A stretch of 64,000 nucleotides of DNA from Yponomeuta sedellus. Its lineage: Eukaryota; Arthropoda; Insecta; Lepidoptera; Yponomeutidae. The notes under the pieces are model-generated. The model saw only the letters and a program-made list of their open reading frames with translations, did not search any database and was not told the origin of the DNA. The stretch spans positions 19,754,986-19,818,985 of the forward strand of contig OW203722.1 in assembly GCA_934045075.1 (NCBI GenBank). Direction: 5' to 3'. A program made the position numbers and the translations under genes. This document shows, piece after piece, positions 42,731 through 53,320 of the stretch. How positions within the stretch are numbered: the stretch's first letter is position 1; every line of letters starts with the position of its first letter.

Positions 42731-43436
42731 TTGTGCATGACATGCTTATGTTGTGTTCTGATCACGGTCTATTCACTGTACACCTAGAAATCAAATAAAT
42801 AAGCTGTCAAATTCCGGGAGAAGATATTCAACGGGTCTGAATGGATGGCTGTATGAATTCCGAACGCGCGTGGTCCGTGAAATCCGTGACAGGGGTATAA
42901 ACAGTTTGATATTCCGCGCAATATTCACAACCCGAGTCCCCTGTCGTTCATATTCATTCATCGATATCATACACGCACGCGCGCCCCATAAAATGTCAAA
43001 TACTACCAGAATAACTTTCTTGGAAAAGTTTCTATGTCTGGTTCTTTTGACGCGCAACGTATTTCAAAGTAGGTATTACTCAGATCCTGTTGATTTGTGC
43101 CACTAGATGGCGCCAGCGCCGCGTAACACATTGCGCTGTTTCAGTAAAAAAATAATGCTTAGAAACATTTCACGTTAAGCCGCCAGTCGAGCACGAGTAT
43201 CCCGACACAGCCCCATCCGTTTTTTGAGAAATCTGAAGTGTCAGAACGAAACTTTAAAGTTTACTAAGTGAAGTTCCAATTCAACCTACCCAGACCATAC
43301 TGAATTTTTTTTCCTCGGACATTCTCGCTGATGCAACATTAAACGGATTCAGTTGAATTCAGTATTTTACTATCTAGCAAAACCTCAGATCACCGTTATT
43401 AAAAGTAACTTATATTGTCCATTTTTGTGGCTAAGC

Positions 43437-43592
43437 GGGAAGAAAAACATCGTGAGGAAACCTGAGTGTCTGATGTGTTCATTTACCTCGGCGCTTGAAA
43501 TTGCCAATCCGCGGTGGGCATGCGTGGTAATTAGGCCCATGCTCTCTTTCTGAGAGGTCTGTGCCCTGCAGTGGGACGCTTGGAGGCTACAT
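43437..43592 (+). mobile_element. SINE body with alternative 3' end
   Basis: AGAAAAACATCGTGAGGAAAC, GTCTGATGTGTTCATTTACC, CCAATCCGCGGTGGGCATGC, then CTGTGCCCTGCAGTGGGACG. The 3' end matches 12060 (-) and 60560 rather than 19156. Confidence 0.65.
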
Positions 43593-44489
43593 AAACAATA
43601 AACAAACCCATGTTTGTACAATGATTAAAGTTCTAAAATGCGCAAGCGAGACGATTGACAGACATTACCTTAAGTAACAGTAGCCTTAAACTGACTTTCT
43701 TTGCCTTCTTAGTCACAGTTGGGCCTCACTATATGCCGTTTCGTACGAAAATAGCCCACGGTGTGAATCGGGGAACCATTCTTACTAGTACGGAAAGCGT
43801 TTCCCCAGTCAACCATATCGAGTAAGATCGGTCTAAACACGATCCCAGAGGGCAGATTGGGTTTATTTATTAGACCCAGCCTCAACATATCAAGTTAGCT
43901 TAAACAATAAGTTTATACTCTAGCCCAACACCCAATAACAGCAACACTTGACTGACAGTTATTTGTAAAATTTGTTATTCATTTATTAACCTTTTATCAA
44001 CAATTTGAACCTTTTGAACAACAGTGAGATCCTTTAATGCGATCTCATAATTAACTCTAAATAAGACAAACTTGTTTGCCCTGAACTGAAAGCAAATTGA
44101 ATTTTTGCAATTTCTTTTTAAACTTTACAGACATGGCTTACAACTTTTACAAACGCACGGCTGTATTCCGAAGGGGTAGGCAGAGACTAGGATTTACCAC
44201 ATGCTCCGTTCTTATTTCTTTTCTTCCCCATATGGAATAAAATTATAATGAAATATATGTTATTACTAATCACGTTTAGTTATAACTAAGACATTGGCAG
44301 TAGCTACCACACAAGGTCAAGCCTGAATCGTTGTGATCTACGTTTGGGTACATTGTAACGTTCTTTTGGGTTTCAGGAGTGAGATTAGCATAGATTTCAT
44401 TTATTAACAAAGATAAAAGAGAAGGAATATCAGTGTGGTGCAAAATAATAACTAAACTATACAAGATTAAAGTATATTATGCTGGTCGG
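43593..44489. other. No recognised gene
   Basis: A scrap near 44150-44205 (GTATTCCGAAGGGGTAGGCAG) is a minus TATG-family LINE end. Otherwise low-copy AT-rich DNA. Confidence 0.4.
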
Positions 44490-44745
44490 TGCATGTGTAA
44501 GCTTATTATATCCTTTTTCACTCTACCTGATGACTTATGGAAGTGGGTCTTGGTCGCTGACTGTGGGCCTCAAAAGAAGGCTCAAGGTCGCCCAACGCGC
44601 AATGGAGAGAGCTATGTTAGGAGTTTCACTTCGTGATCGAATTAGGAACGAGGAGATCCGCAGAAGAACCCGAGTTACTGATATAGCTTGAAGAATTGCT
44701 CAGTTGAAGTGGCAGTAGGCGAGGCACATAGCTCGAAGCAATTGA
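44490..44745 (+). pseudogene. RTE-like LINE protein C-terminal fragment
   Basis: One frame reads YGSGSWSLTVGLKRRLKVAQ, RAMERAMLGVSLRDRIRNEE, IRRRTRVTDIA, then a TGA where related copies have a sense codon, RIAQLKWQ and a TAG where W is expected. This is the region after the reverse transcriptase domain in RTE-type elements. It is truncated on both sides. The minus-strand LINE at 44746 abuts its right end. Confidence 0.75.
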
Positions 44746-46116
44746 TGATGATGCCTACCATGCCGATTTCGGCAACGGCGACCAATTCTGTTTTGTGTTA
44801 CTGGTGCGTCCTCACATGACTAATGTACTAAGTAACCAATTTTAGCAGTAAACGTCCGAAGACAGGTGCCACATGTGAGGACTCCATTTACATAATTGTA
44901 CAAAATATTCGAAGGCGCTTTATTTTTTAAATGTTCCCGTCGTAAATCAAGCTCGTGCCTTCGTTTATTTGCAAAATCGTTAGCCTTTATTTTAACTTTT
45001 TGCCTCCATTCTTGCAATTCCCATGTCGTAGGCTCGATCCCGCACCCTTTCATGTGCCTCTCCAGTACATCTTTGTATCTCAGATACTGGCCTCCGCTTT
45101 TACGCTTGCCTTCTTCAAGTTCTGAGTAAAAGATGCGCTTGGCCACCCTTTCTTCGGGCATTCAAGATACGTGCCCACACCAACGCAGCTGCCTTCGCAT
45201 AAGGTAGGCCTCCACTCCGCACACATTCGCACGCCTGAGAACATCTGTGTTCCTGACACGGTCGGACCATTTGATGTTCAGAATGTCACGAAGACATTTT
45301 AGGTGAAATCTGTCAAGCGCACGTATGTGGGGGCGGTACAGGCACCACGTCTCTGCCGCGTAGAGGATGTTGGGCAAGACAATCGCCATGTATACTTTAA
45401 TTTTAGTCTCAAGCTTGATGTTGTGTGAGCGGAACACCTTGACTCGCAGTTTTCCAAAAGCTGCTGAGGCGGCACCGATTCTACTGTTGATTTCGGAGTC
45501 AAGGTCACCTTTGGCTGTTACAGTGCTTCCCAGATATTTGAACTTATCTACATGCTTCAAATTCGTCCCGTTGAGCTGTATATTCAGGGTCACCTGCTGG
45601 GCGGTGTCGGTTATCATGACTTCAGTCTTTGTTACACTGATTTTTAGCCCAAATCTACAGCACACTGAGTCAAATTTGGATATGAGCTCTTGTAAACCTT
45701 CGGGAGTTTCCTTCACAAAACATAAATCGTCCGCGTACATTATTTCTGTTATAATATTAAGAGAGACCTTCGTGTGTGCCTTCAATCTAGCTAAGCTAAA
45801 GACACTACCATCCGTTCGATAACGAATCCGAATTCCCTCTGTATTGTCCCTTAGTGTTTCCGTCACGACCGCTGCAAAGTAGATGGCAAAAAGTGTTGGC
45901 GCTAGCACACATCCCTGTTTAACTCCACAGGTGACGGAGAAAAACTCTGATTGATCACCATTTGATGTTACACAGCAAGTCATTTGGTCGTGTAGGAGTC
46001 TTACTAATCGAATATTTTTTTCAGTGCAGCCGAATTTAGATAAAATTTACCACAGAGCCCCCCTAGTAACACTATCAAAGGCCTTTTCTAGATCTACAAA
46101 GCATAGGAACATCAGT
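44746..46116 (-). mobile_element. 5'-truncated non-LTR retrotransposon with 13-bp target duplication
   Basis: Flanked by TCGAAGCAATTGA at 44733-44745 and 46117-46129. The 3' end on the minus strand is GGCATGGTAGGCATCATCA, consistent with a short-repeat tail rather than poly(A). It is cut off at the 5' end just before the first reverse transcriptase motif, so it came in as a partial copy made by target-primed reverse transcription. It carries the RT pseudogene described separately. Confidence 0.85.
44820..46110 (-). pseudogene. Reverse transcriptase pseudogene (RTE/L1-like)
   Basis: Read from 46110 downward in one frame: FVDLEKAFDSVTRGALW then [27 protein letters not shown] (RT palm motif); YADDL (catalytic Asp-Asp); [29 protein letters not shown] then TGA at about 45160; RMPEER-like MPEERVAKRIFYSELEEGKR; WELQEWRQKVK; and a closing CGTCLRTFTAKIGYLVH, reminiscent of a C2H2 finger, ended by TAG. 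The TGA falls where relatives have Arg, so CGA to TGA, a CpG transition, is the simplest explanation. The endonuclease domain is absent because of 5' truncation. The frame is otherwise intact over more than 380 codons, so the copy is fairly young. Confidence 0.85.
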
Positions 46117-46130
46117 TCGAAGCAATTGAC

Positions 46131-46310
46131 TGCCTCGTTGGTCCAGCGTCATTACGTCTGATTACCATGCCCAACGTCGTGGGTTCGATCCTCACTGGGA
46201 GCCGTCATACATTTGTACACATGTTCTCAACCTGGGTGTATTTTTACGTTTGTGATTTCTTTGCCTGACTACTTACTATAGCAAAGGGTTAAATAGTTGG
46301 AACCACGACA
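46131..46310 (+). mobile_element. tRNA-derived SINE (TGCCTCGTTGGTC family)
   Basis: GACTGCCTCGTTGGTCCAGC, GTCTGATTACCATGCC, GTGGGTTCGATCCTCACTGG, GTGTATTTTTACGTTTGTG, ACGACAAGTGATTTTG. The second copy is at 56722-56910. A and B boxes are readable. Confidence 0.7.
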
Positions 46311-46494
46311 AGTGATTTTGTGTGGACGTTATTATTATTAATTGTCATTAGGGATTACACCTTGTATATCCTTCTCTCAGTGAGATTGCATGGTCTTAAA
46401 TTACCACGTTGCCTACCGCAGATTGCCGATTCCACCTGCCACTCAGGTATAATTATTATATTTAAATTTAACTGACTGGGTCCAACGCGACGAA

Positions 46495-46632
46495 AATCAT
46501 AGACGTGGCCAACCAAGGCGGAGATGGCAGGATCACCCCACGAACTTTCTGCCAGGGTAGCTGGGAATGTCCGAGACAGGGAGGAGTGGAGAGCTAAAGG
46601 CGAGGCTTTTGCCCAACCCAAAACAACGGAGG
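46495..46632 (+). pseudogene. RTE-like LINE C-terminal scrap
   Basis: One frame reads ELSARVAGNVRDREEWRAKG and EAFAQPKTT, the end of a LINE protein (typical pattern A.DR..WR..GEAFAQ). Joined directly to family A sequence at 46634. Confidence 0.65.
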
Positions 46633-46633
46633 T

Positions 46634-46742
46634 AGACGGTTGGTGGAGGATCGAAACGCAGTGGCGGGCCTTACTGTCAGAAGTTATCAAGCAGCCCATA
46701 AGGCCTGTGACATGGCTTAACGACTGTCATTACATGACACAT
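46634..46742 (+). mobile_element. Family A repeat, middle part
   Basis: GGTTGGTGGAGGATCGAAAC, GTGGCGGGCCTTACTGTCAG, ACATGGCTTAACGACTGTC. Confidence 0.65.
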
Positions 46743-46744
46743 TA

Positions 46745-48370
46745 AATTAAAAACACAAAAGATTTCTAGAGATTCAAGTTACTTCGAACATGGGAAAAAT
46801 AACCTAGAGCTTCGAAATCAAAAATTCATCTCAACGTAAGAATTTACATTCTGTTGAATATCAATATAGAGGTGCAATGTTAGCCGCTGCCTTTGAGTCG
46901 ATTAGTATAGAAAACGGGCTGGCTAGTACGAAGGCACTAGTCACTAATTTTGTGGCGATAAAATGTCAGAATTTGATGATCAGTGTACTGGAAAGTCACG
47001 ACTTTTGCCATTCAAAACACGCGACTAGCGTCGTCGTACCCAGGCAAAAGTTTTGGTTTAAATCCTGATTTGACTCGAGATCTTTATACGACCATACAAC
47101 TCCAACAAAGTAACACTATTTGTGGTCACCTTTTATTCTGCACAAAATCCTTTTTGATTGCCGCTCGCCGACTTGATTGCGACAGTTTGTCGTTTTAGTG
47201 CACGTAAAACTAAACTTTATAACCACGACACAAGCTCCAAACTGCGCTGAAACTGCGCTCGTTTCCCGCGTGGAGGTCCTGAAGTTTTCTTATTAGCTCT
47301 TTAGCAAACTTAGTTTCAGAACAAGATGTCAGATTAACTTCAACCACCTGTATATGAAACCTTAGAACTTTCAGTGCCTACTAAAGTGGGCAGAATAGGA
47401 TTATAACATGTCGAACTTCCCTGAGAAATGTTGACGTAGGTACAGAAGCACATCGACCTTTTGTATTTTAGTTGCAAGTGAAACGGGTGGACGTTACTGT
47501 GTACCTATTGTGTGTATATGTAAAGATTGATGTGCTGTCGACTGTATATAAGGTTTTCAAAAGATTTTTATTTAGTTTGATATGTGGTGGGGCACTCAAT
47601 ACAAATAAATAACAGGGAACCTCAGGAAGCATTTTTTGTTCGTATTAATCTTTCTTTACTTGTCTTTGGGGCTAATTACGAAATTCCAAATAAAAATTAA
47701 TTATTTTCCTTTCGATGCCTCAGGTAAATGAAAAATACGTCAAATGCCTCGCAAAGGAATGATTACATCAGTGGTGAGATTTATAAAAACAATCCTCAAA
47801 TATATCTTAAATTGTTTAAAGGACAAGACTCAAGACGCTTTAACTACGTGCGAAGAGAAATCGTGTCTTAATAAAGAGATTGTAATTTAATAGATTCTAC
47901 GTGCCAGCCGTATTATTCTGGTTCTGAAGGAAAATAAACGTTTAGCAACCGAAAACACATAGTCGTGAATATTCAAAAATCTGCCTAAACTGTTCCATTA
48001 TTCAGTATCCGATCGCTAAGTAATTTGATTTCGGCCTGTTCGGGCCCGGAAGCCAAGAGCCGACGCGCACAGAAGGTCCAAGTTCAAACCAAACGATGTT
48101 GTATAGTTTGCACAGGAATATCAGTTATTAGGCTGAAAGTTGATTGGAATAATTTGTTAGCTGTAATTCTATTGTTGCTTTTATTTGGTTAGTCTTGCAG
48201 GTTAATTTTTTTTTCAGGAATTTAAAACATACATATTTTTTTTCAAAACTGTAAATTCGGAAAACTATATGTCTATTTATTTATAAGACAATTGTTAATG
48301 TTTTTTGTAAGACTGTTTGTTTTCGTATAAATAAATATTAAAAAAAACATTTTTATGCAGCCGTTTATAT
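46745..48370. other. Low-copy DNA, no recognised gene
   Basis: A piece at 46930-47050 (AAAATGTCAGAATTTGATG, CATTCAAAACACGCGACTAGC) is similar to 6905-6985 (TTCTGACATTTGAAACACGCG), so it is an old repeat. The rest has no match in the window. Confidence 0.4.
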
Positions 48371-48374
48371 AACC

Positions 48375-48505
48375 GTCCAACTGCATGGCGAAGGCTCTCT
48401 CTCAGAGAGAGGGTGTCTCTCTTAATTATCACGCGGGCTCAACGCGGACTGGCAATTTCAAGCGATGTATTTGAACACCTTAGACACTTAGACCTCACGA
48501 TGTTA
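48375..48505 (-). mobile_element. SINE body fragment
   Basis: TCAACGCGGACTGGCAATTTC, GTATTTGAACACCTTAGACAC, CCTCACGATGTTACG. Ends just before the usual TTTCC. Confidence 0.55.
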
Positions 48506-48610
48506 CGAATATAATAATAATTTTAAACTACGTATCTATGCTTTGTATAATAAACTTTTGTATAATATTATGTATGATAAATAATATTTTGTATGACATT
48601 GTATAACAAA

Positions 48611-48800
48611 CTAGCTGACCCAGTGAACTTCGTACCGCGTAACAATCGATTTTTTAATATTTTTTAGTTTTCTCTCTGTAAGAACCATCCTCGTACTTTA
48701 AGGAATATTCTAAAAAAATATTTAGCGAAATCGGTTCAGCTACTCTCGAGATTTGCGTTTACCAACACATTCAACGATTCATTTTTATATTATAGATAAC
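48611..48800 (+). mobile_element. CTAGCTGACCC interspersed repeat
   Basis: ACTAGCTGACCCAGTGAACT through CATTTTTATATTATAGATA, matching 8697-8880 with an extra T-rich insertion after the head. Confidence 0.65.
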
Positions 48801-49127
48801 GAGTACAAAGGTGAGCTTATCGACATACTTTTTAAAAGGGATTATTTTTATCACACATACGATTTGACCCAAGAAAATAACGTTACCGACTTTTGTTACA
48901 CCTATTATATTAATTATTTTGTTCTCACGATGCTCAGACAATTTTATACATTTATACACGCCGGCATCCAAATTTTAATAGAGATCGTGGTTGGAACATA
49001 CCGGTAGCATGGGAACCAGTGCTTAAGTGCATGAGACCCCCTTGCTAGAACTGTGACTGTAGAGTTAATTTTTTTTTAATTTCAATTAATTATCAGTATT
49101 TTTAAGTTCATGTAAAATAATTAGTTT

Positions 49128-49382
49128 ATAAATTTAATTTTAACTTCAATTACTAATAATCAATATTGTTGACTTTATATAAAATAATTGGTTTGCCTAT
49201 TTTGGAACGTAACTTCATAATTAACTTTTGTAATTTTTGCCGAGGGTAGTAAACTAACCGTTAATGATTTCTAAAAGACGCTTGTCACCTCAGTCATCCG
49301 AAGCCACAGCACCTGAAAAAGTGCCGAAACGTCGGAAAAATGTAATAAACGAGCATAAATCCGTATAAAAACAGTTTTAATT
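49128..49382 (-). mobile_element. GTTTCGGCAC hairpin-bearing element, long copy
   Basis: Reverse-complement match to 10768-11012 over the whole length, from CAATTACTAATAATCAATAT to CCGTATAAAAACAGTTTTAA. The hairpin module is at 49298-49335. Confidence 0.75.
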
Positions 49383-49516
49383 ATTTATACACGTTTAAAC
49401 GGTTCTAATTGACTTTGCTTATTAAGTAAAATTAAAGAAACATTTCTGATCCGTTAAGCGCATCCAATCGTGAAAGCATTTGTCGTCAAATTTACAGTCG
49501 GGTTATCTCTATCGTA

Positions 49517-49695
49517 GCGGTGGTAGCTCAATGGGTAGAACCATGGACTGGCAAGCGAGAGGCCCAGGTTCGATCCCGAGTGCGGGCATGTACCAATGAC
49601 TTTGTTTAATTTCAAAGTTACGTACATTTGCGAATTTGTAGTCGCAATACCACAAGCTAACGGTGAAGGAAAACATCGTGAGGAAACCCGCGGAT
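49517..49695 (+). mobile_element. tRNA-derived SINE
   Basis: GCGGTGGTAGCTCAATGGGT (A box), CCCAGGTTCGATCCCGAGTG (B box), CATGTACCAATGACTTTG, GTGAAGGAAAACATCGTGAGG. The 3' part is replaced at 49695 by another repeat. Confidence 0.75.
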
Positions 49696-49699
49696 TGGT

Positions 49700-49912
49700 T
49701 GGCTCCGCACGTATTGACTAGTCTTTCCTGTGGGCTTCGGCCGACTTAGCTGTCAGGATGGTATAGGTGCTAGGCAAGCTTACACCATCTATAAAAACCA
49801 TGTCCCAGGCACTACAGCGTCGGAGTGGTCCCTTCACCCATCTAGTGTGAGTAAAGATACCACTGGACGCTGTATAAATCATCTGATTAAGTAGATGCAA
49901 AAGGCCAATATT
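49700..49912 (-). mobile_element. ACAGCGTCCAGTG interspersed repeat
   Basis: Complement of the 10268 family. The part 49777-49912 is almost identical in reverse to 51006-51145, so the two flank a 1.1-kb segment as inverted repeats. Confidence 0.7.
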
Positions 49913-50394
49913 CTTATATTTCTACACTTGCTTTTTTTTATTTGAAGAACTTGGTACACTAGAGAAACTGACCATGACTTCCTAGTAATTATATACATAG
50001 TGTGTACATGCGACAGATAACTATTTAATACACATTTCTATCACTAATTATATCCTACCTTTAAAACCACATTGTTCAAAATTTTACCACTGTGATTAAA
50101 TGTGAACAATTTCAAAGCAAACAGAACTTCTGTCTTATCACCTCTCGTTTTCGAGAGGTATGGAAGCGGGAAAGCCTCTTAACCCGATCACCGCAGTCCG
50201 AAGTTAGTCCCTGGATATAGCCAATAAGGTCCCCCGTCTGCCAATTCTCAACACATCTATTGAAGGTTAATACGGTGTTTTCGAGGACAATTAAGTACCT
50301 TGTAAATGTATCTACCACATTTATCTCTAAATTTGGAGCTACCATCCCTAGCCATGAACAGAAATACATGGCAAGCCCTTGTGTCAGCCCCAGA

Positions 50395-50640
50395 CCTTCT
50401 TATACAAACCTGAAATGCAAATGGGTGGGTCACGCAAGACGTGTGGTTTCAGACAGGTGGGCAAAAGTTGCCACTGGCTGGGTTGCACGGGACGGTTTTC
50501 GCAAACGTGGAGCAACCAAGCGGAGATGCAGAAATGGCGGGACGACCTCTGGAGGAAAGACGTCACGTCTTTTTACCGGGATCGCTTGAGGTGATGAGAA
50601 AGCGCAGAAGTGGAACACAATCGAAACTATGTTATTAAGT
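50395..50640 (+). pseudogene. RTE-like LINE C-terminal fragment, frameshifted
   Basis: Frame starting near 50400: KCKWVGHARRVVSDRWAKVA, TGWVARDGFRKRGATKRR. It continues after a frame change as EMQKWRDDLWRKDVTSFYRD. The pattern K.KW.GH.AR...RW....W....G.R.RG..K.RW.DDL is the usual C-terminal end of these LINEs. No catalytic motifs remain. Confidence 0.7.
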
Positions 50641-50667
50641 AGAGTGAAGTGAAATAATTATAAATAA

Positions 50668-50752
50668 ATAAATATTCATGGACATATTACACAGATCTCG
50701 TTAGCCCTATACTAAGTACAACTAAATGACTTGTGTTATAGGTGCTAACTCA
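50668..50752 (+). repeat. Dispersed repeat, also inverted at 54646-54728
   Basis: AGATCTCGTTAGCCCTATAC, TAAGTACAACTAAATGACTT, GTGTTATAGGTGCTAACTC. The second copy near 54.7 kb is its reverse complement with few differences. The class is unknown. Confidence 0.7.
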
Positions 50753-50774
50753 ACGATAAATTTAATACAATAAA

Positions 50775-50915
50775 TACATACATAGATAACATCCAAGACC
50801 CGAGACAAACTAGAAAAGTTCGTTTCCTAGTTTGACCCGGGCGGGGCTCGAACCCGTGACCTTTAGTTTTACAGTCAGCGTGCCAAACCGCTGCGCCATA
50901 CCGAGGCCGTCAGCC
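50775..50915 (-). mobile_element. tRNA-derived SINE fragment
   Basis: In complement: GACGGCCTCGGTATGGCGCAG, GGTCACGGGTTCGAGCCCCG, and a body ending CGGGTCTTGGATGTTATC. A diverged relative of the CCTCTGTGG family. Confidence 0.6.
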
Positions 50916-51005
50916 GTAATTTCATAAACATATAAATTTAATATTTTATTTAGATTTATTATGTAATTTGTATTTGTTCAAATACACCTAAATATGATAT
51001 ATATA

Positions 51006-51145
51006 TATATTGGCCTTTTTTGCATCTACTTAATGAGATGATTTATACAGCGTCCAGTGGTAACTTCACTCACACTAGATGGGTGAAGGGACCACTCCGA
51101 CGCTGTAGTGCCTGAGACATGGTTTTATAGATGGTGTAGGCTTGA
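51006..51145 (+). mobile_element. ACAGCGTCCAGTG interspersed repeat, truncated
   Basis: TTGCATCTACTTAATGAGATG, ATACAGCGTCCAGTGG, GATGGGTGAAGGGACCACTC, ending ATAGATGGTGTAGG. Confidence 0.7.
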
Positions 51146-51244
51146 AATCTAAATATGAAATCTTACACAAACTCACAATAATATCTACAGATCCAAACTT
51201 TGTCATGAGTTATGTTATGGTGTTATTGGTACTGTGCAATAATG

Positions 51245-51370
51245 AGTTGTAGTATTTCTTAATGATTCGCAATACAAAGTCGCGAATAATCGCGATTAGA
51301 CCCGTTTGCTATATAACTAATAATGACTTGTAGTACTTTTTATGAGTCGCGATACTCATACATAGTACTG
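51245..51370 (-). mobile_element. Relative of the 30027 palindromic element
   Basis: In complement: ACTATGTATGAGTATCGCGA, ACGGGTCTAATCGCGATTA, GCGAATCATTAAGAAATAC. The same strings flank 30170-30232. Confidence 0.5.
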
Positions 51371-51380
51371 TAAATTACAA

Positions 51381-51775
51381 ATGCTACCGTATATTAATTT
51401 ACTTGATAAATTTTCCTCAATATCGTTAAAGGGTAGAAGGTTTCTCCTGGACTCCATGATTTTCTATAATCTTTGCCATAATAGATTTGATACCAATTCG
51501 CTAGTTAACCAAATATCGTACCGAGTTCCGAGTGGTTCGCAGCGGATTCGTGAGGGCTACCCCCACCGCTTGTTCCTAACTAAGAGGTGTAGAACTAACG
51601 CTGGTGAGCGAGCACCACTGTATAGGCTTATGCACAATTATAATGAGTATTTGCATCACATTGATTTGTCTAGGTTATCCCCGGGCTTATTTAGGAAATC
51701 TGTAACTCATGTTGCATCTACCATTCTGTGATTTTACATGATGGAAGTGATATACAACAATATATCCTAAGGATT
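51381..51775 (+). pseudogene. Non-LTR retrotransposon C-terminal fragment
   Basis: A 116-codon frame (51381-51731) contains LLDSMIFYNLCHNRFDTNSL, QISYRVPSGSQ, RCRTNAGERAPLYRLMHNYN and LFRKSVTHVASTIL. This layout (helix, FRVP-like turn, R..N....P..R....YN) is what follows the RT domain in Jockey/CR1-type LINE proteins. No catalytic motifs are present. 5'-truncated. Confidence 0.55.
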
Positions 51776-51863
51776 TGCTTAACATAACTACACACTCGTA
51801 TATTAACATTATTGCGATTTATGTTCCTGTTTTGCACATTTATATTACTTTTTTTTTACTAGA

Positions 51864-52118
51864 ATACATACATACATACATACATACATACATACATACA
51901 TACATACATACATACATACATACATACATACATACATACATACATACATACATACATACATACATACATACATACATACATACATACATACATACATACA
52001 TACATACATACATACATACATACATACATACATACATACATACATACATACATACATACATACATACATACATACATACATACATACATACATACATACA
52101 TACATACATACATACATA
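51864..52118. repeat. (CATA)n microsatellite, about 255 bp
   Basis: Some 63 units of ATAC without visible interruption. It continues the 3' end of the minus-strand LINE next to it, whose normal tail is a few TATG units. The YVCM and YIHT frames across it are repeat translation. Confidence 0.95.
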
Positions 52119-52510
52119 ACCACACGCCTGTATTCCAGAGGGATAGGCAGAGACCAGGGACTGATACTTGCCACGATCCTGACAGATCAGGATCGTGGCA
52201 AGTACCTTCACTTCATCAACGTTTATAAGTCGTTGCACGCACGCCGGGTACTTTTTATCTTCCCCTTTGCTAATACATCCCCTATTTGCTCGACGTATGT
52301 CCGCCTGGGACGTCCCTTACCAGCCCTTCCACTCACATTGGCAGAATATATTTGTTTCGTCAATCTTTCTTCCTTCATCCTCTCCACATGTCCAAACCAA
52401 CGCAACATTCCTTTCTCAATTCTCGTCACAACATCCTCTTTCATTCCACAACGTTCTCTAATCAGACTATTGCGTATCCTGTCATTCAAAGTAACACTAC
52501 ACATACCATA
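52119..52510 (-). pseudogene. LINE protein C-terminus, TATG-tail family, frameshifted
   Basis: Frame 52504-52223: SVTLNDRIRNSLIRERCGMK, RWFGHVERMKEERLTKQIY, GRAGKGRPRRTYVEQIGDVL, RRACNDL. A shift near 52230 moves to NVDEVKVLATILICQDRGK and YQSLVSAYPSGIQ, running into the tail. The residues LATIL are extra relative to the 16808 copy and come from a 15-nt inverted copy of the following codons. The RT domain is absent. Confidence 0.8.
52165..52204. repeat. Perfect 18-bp hairpin within the LINE
   Basis: TACTTGCCACGATCCTGA (52165-52182) and TCAGGATCGTGGCAAGTA (52187-52204), loop CAGA. Other copies of the LINE have only one arm. Confidence 0.95.
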
Positions 52511-53187
52511 GTAGAATATATGTTTTTTTTTTTCATTAGCCGCTTCACTTTCTCCGCCTCACTTTCCTTTCCAAAACTCCCAATAAAATAAGACTTATAA
52601 ATAGCTACGTATCCGTCTCGTTTCAAGAGTCATATTAACCCCTTTCAAAGTCCAATAGTCCAAATTGACACAGCGAGATGGCTTGAGTCCTCCCAACGGT
52701 AAGATTTCCACCGGATAATACGAGGAAGAAGGTAAAAATCCAGCGATCCCCGTATATGACACAATGGGGGATTGTTTAAAGAAAGCCTCGAGTTGAACCC
52801 ACAAATAACATTGGCTTCGAGCGAAGTAAACAACTGAGTATTCCTTTGAAGAAGGAGATTAAAAGGCCTTTTGGAAAAGGTTTTTTGTTGAGCGACGGAC
52901 GTAAGGGGTCATTTACGGTGTCCCAGATATTAAAACGGTGTTATTAAATGATAGGTTTCTTATCACGATAATTTATCGTTTATTTATATCGATAATTCAA
53001 TCGAAACAAAAATATATTTACAATCTTAGTAAGAATCCTGTTTTTTATTTACAATTCACGAATAAACTGTATTTCTTTTGTAAACTTTGTAAACAGAGCT
53101 TCTTATTGTATTTGGTTCTAAATCTATATTTAAAAGATATGTAATAAACACTAAACGTGAATTTAATTTCTTTCGTCGTTCGTCGTT
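52511..53187. other. Low-copy DNA
   Basis: 52600-52920 is GC-richer with no repeat match. No recognised protein. Confidence 0.35.
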
Positions 53188-53189
53188 AA

Positions 53190-53320
53190 CAACCCTTGTA
53201 TGTACCTACTGCTGGGGCACGGGTGTCGTCCTGCATCGCAGGAAGGTTAGGCCATACTCCACCACGGGGGCCAAGTCCGGGTTGGCGGAGGATTGTAAGA
53301 CATTGGCGGGCTTAATTTCT
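53190..53320 (+). mobile_element. Family A repeat, 5' part
   Basis: AACAACCCTTGTATGTACC, CATCGCAGGAAGGTTAGGCC, CCAAGTCCGGGTTGGCGGAGG, ending ACATTGGCGGGC. Confidence 0.75.

Noticed and set aside
51775..52238. Frames of YIHT and YVCM repeats
   Set aside because: Translation of the CATA microsatellite; only the non-repetitive part from about 52119 has meaning, as a LINE C-terminus.
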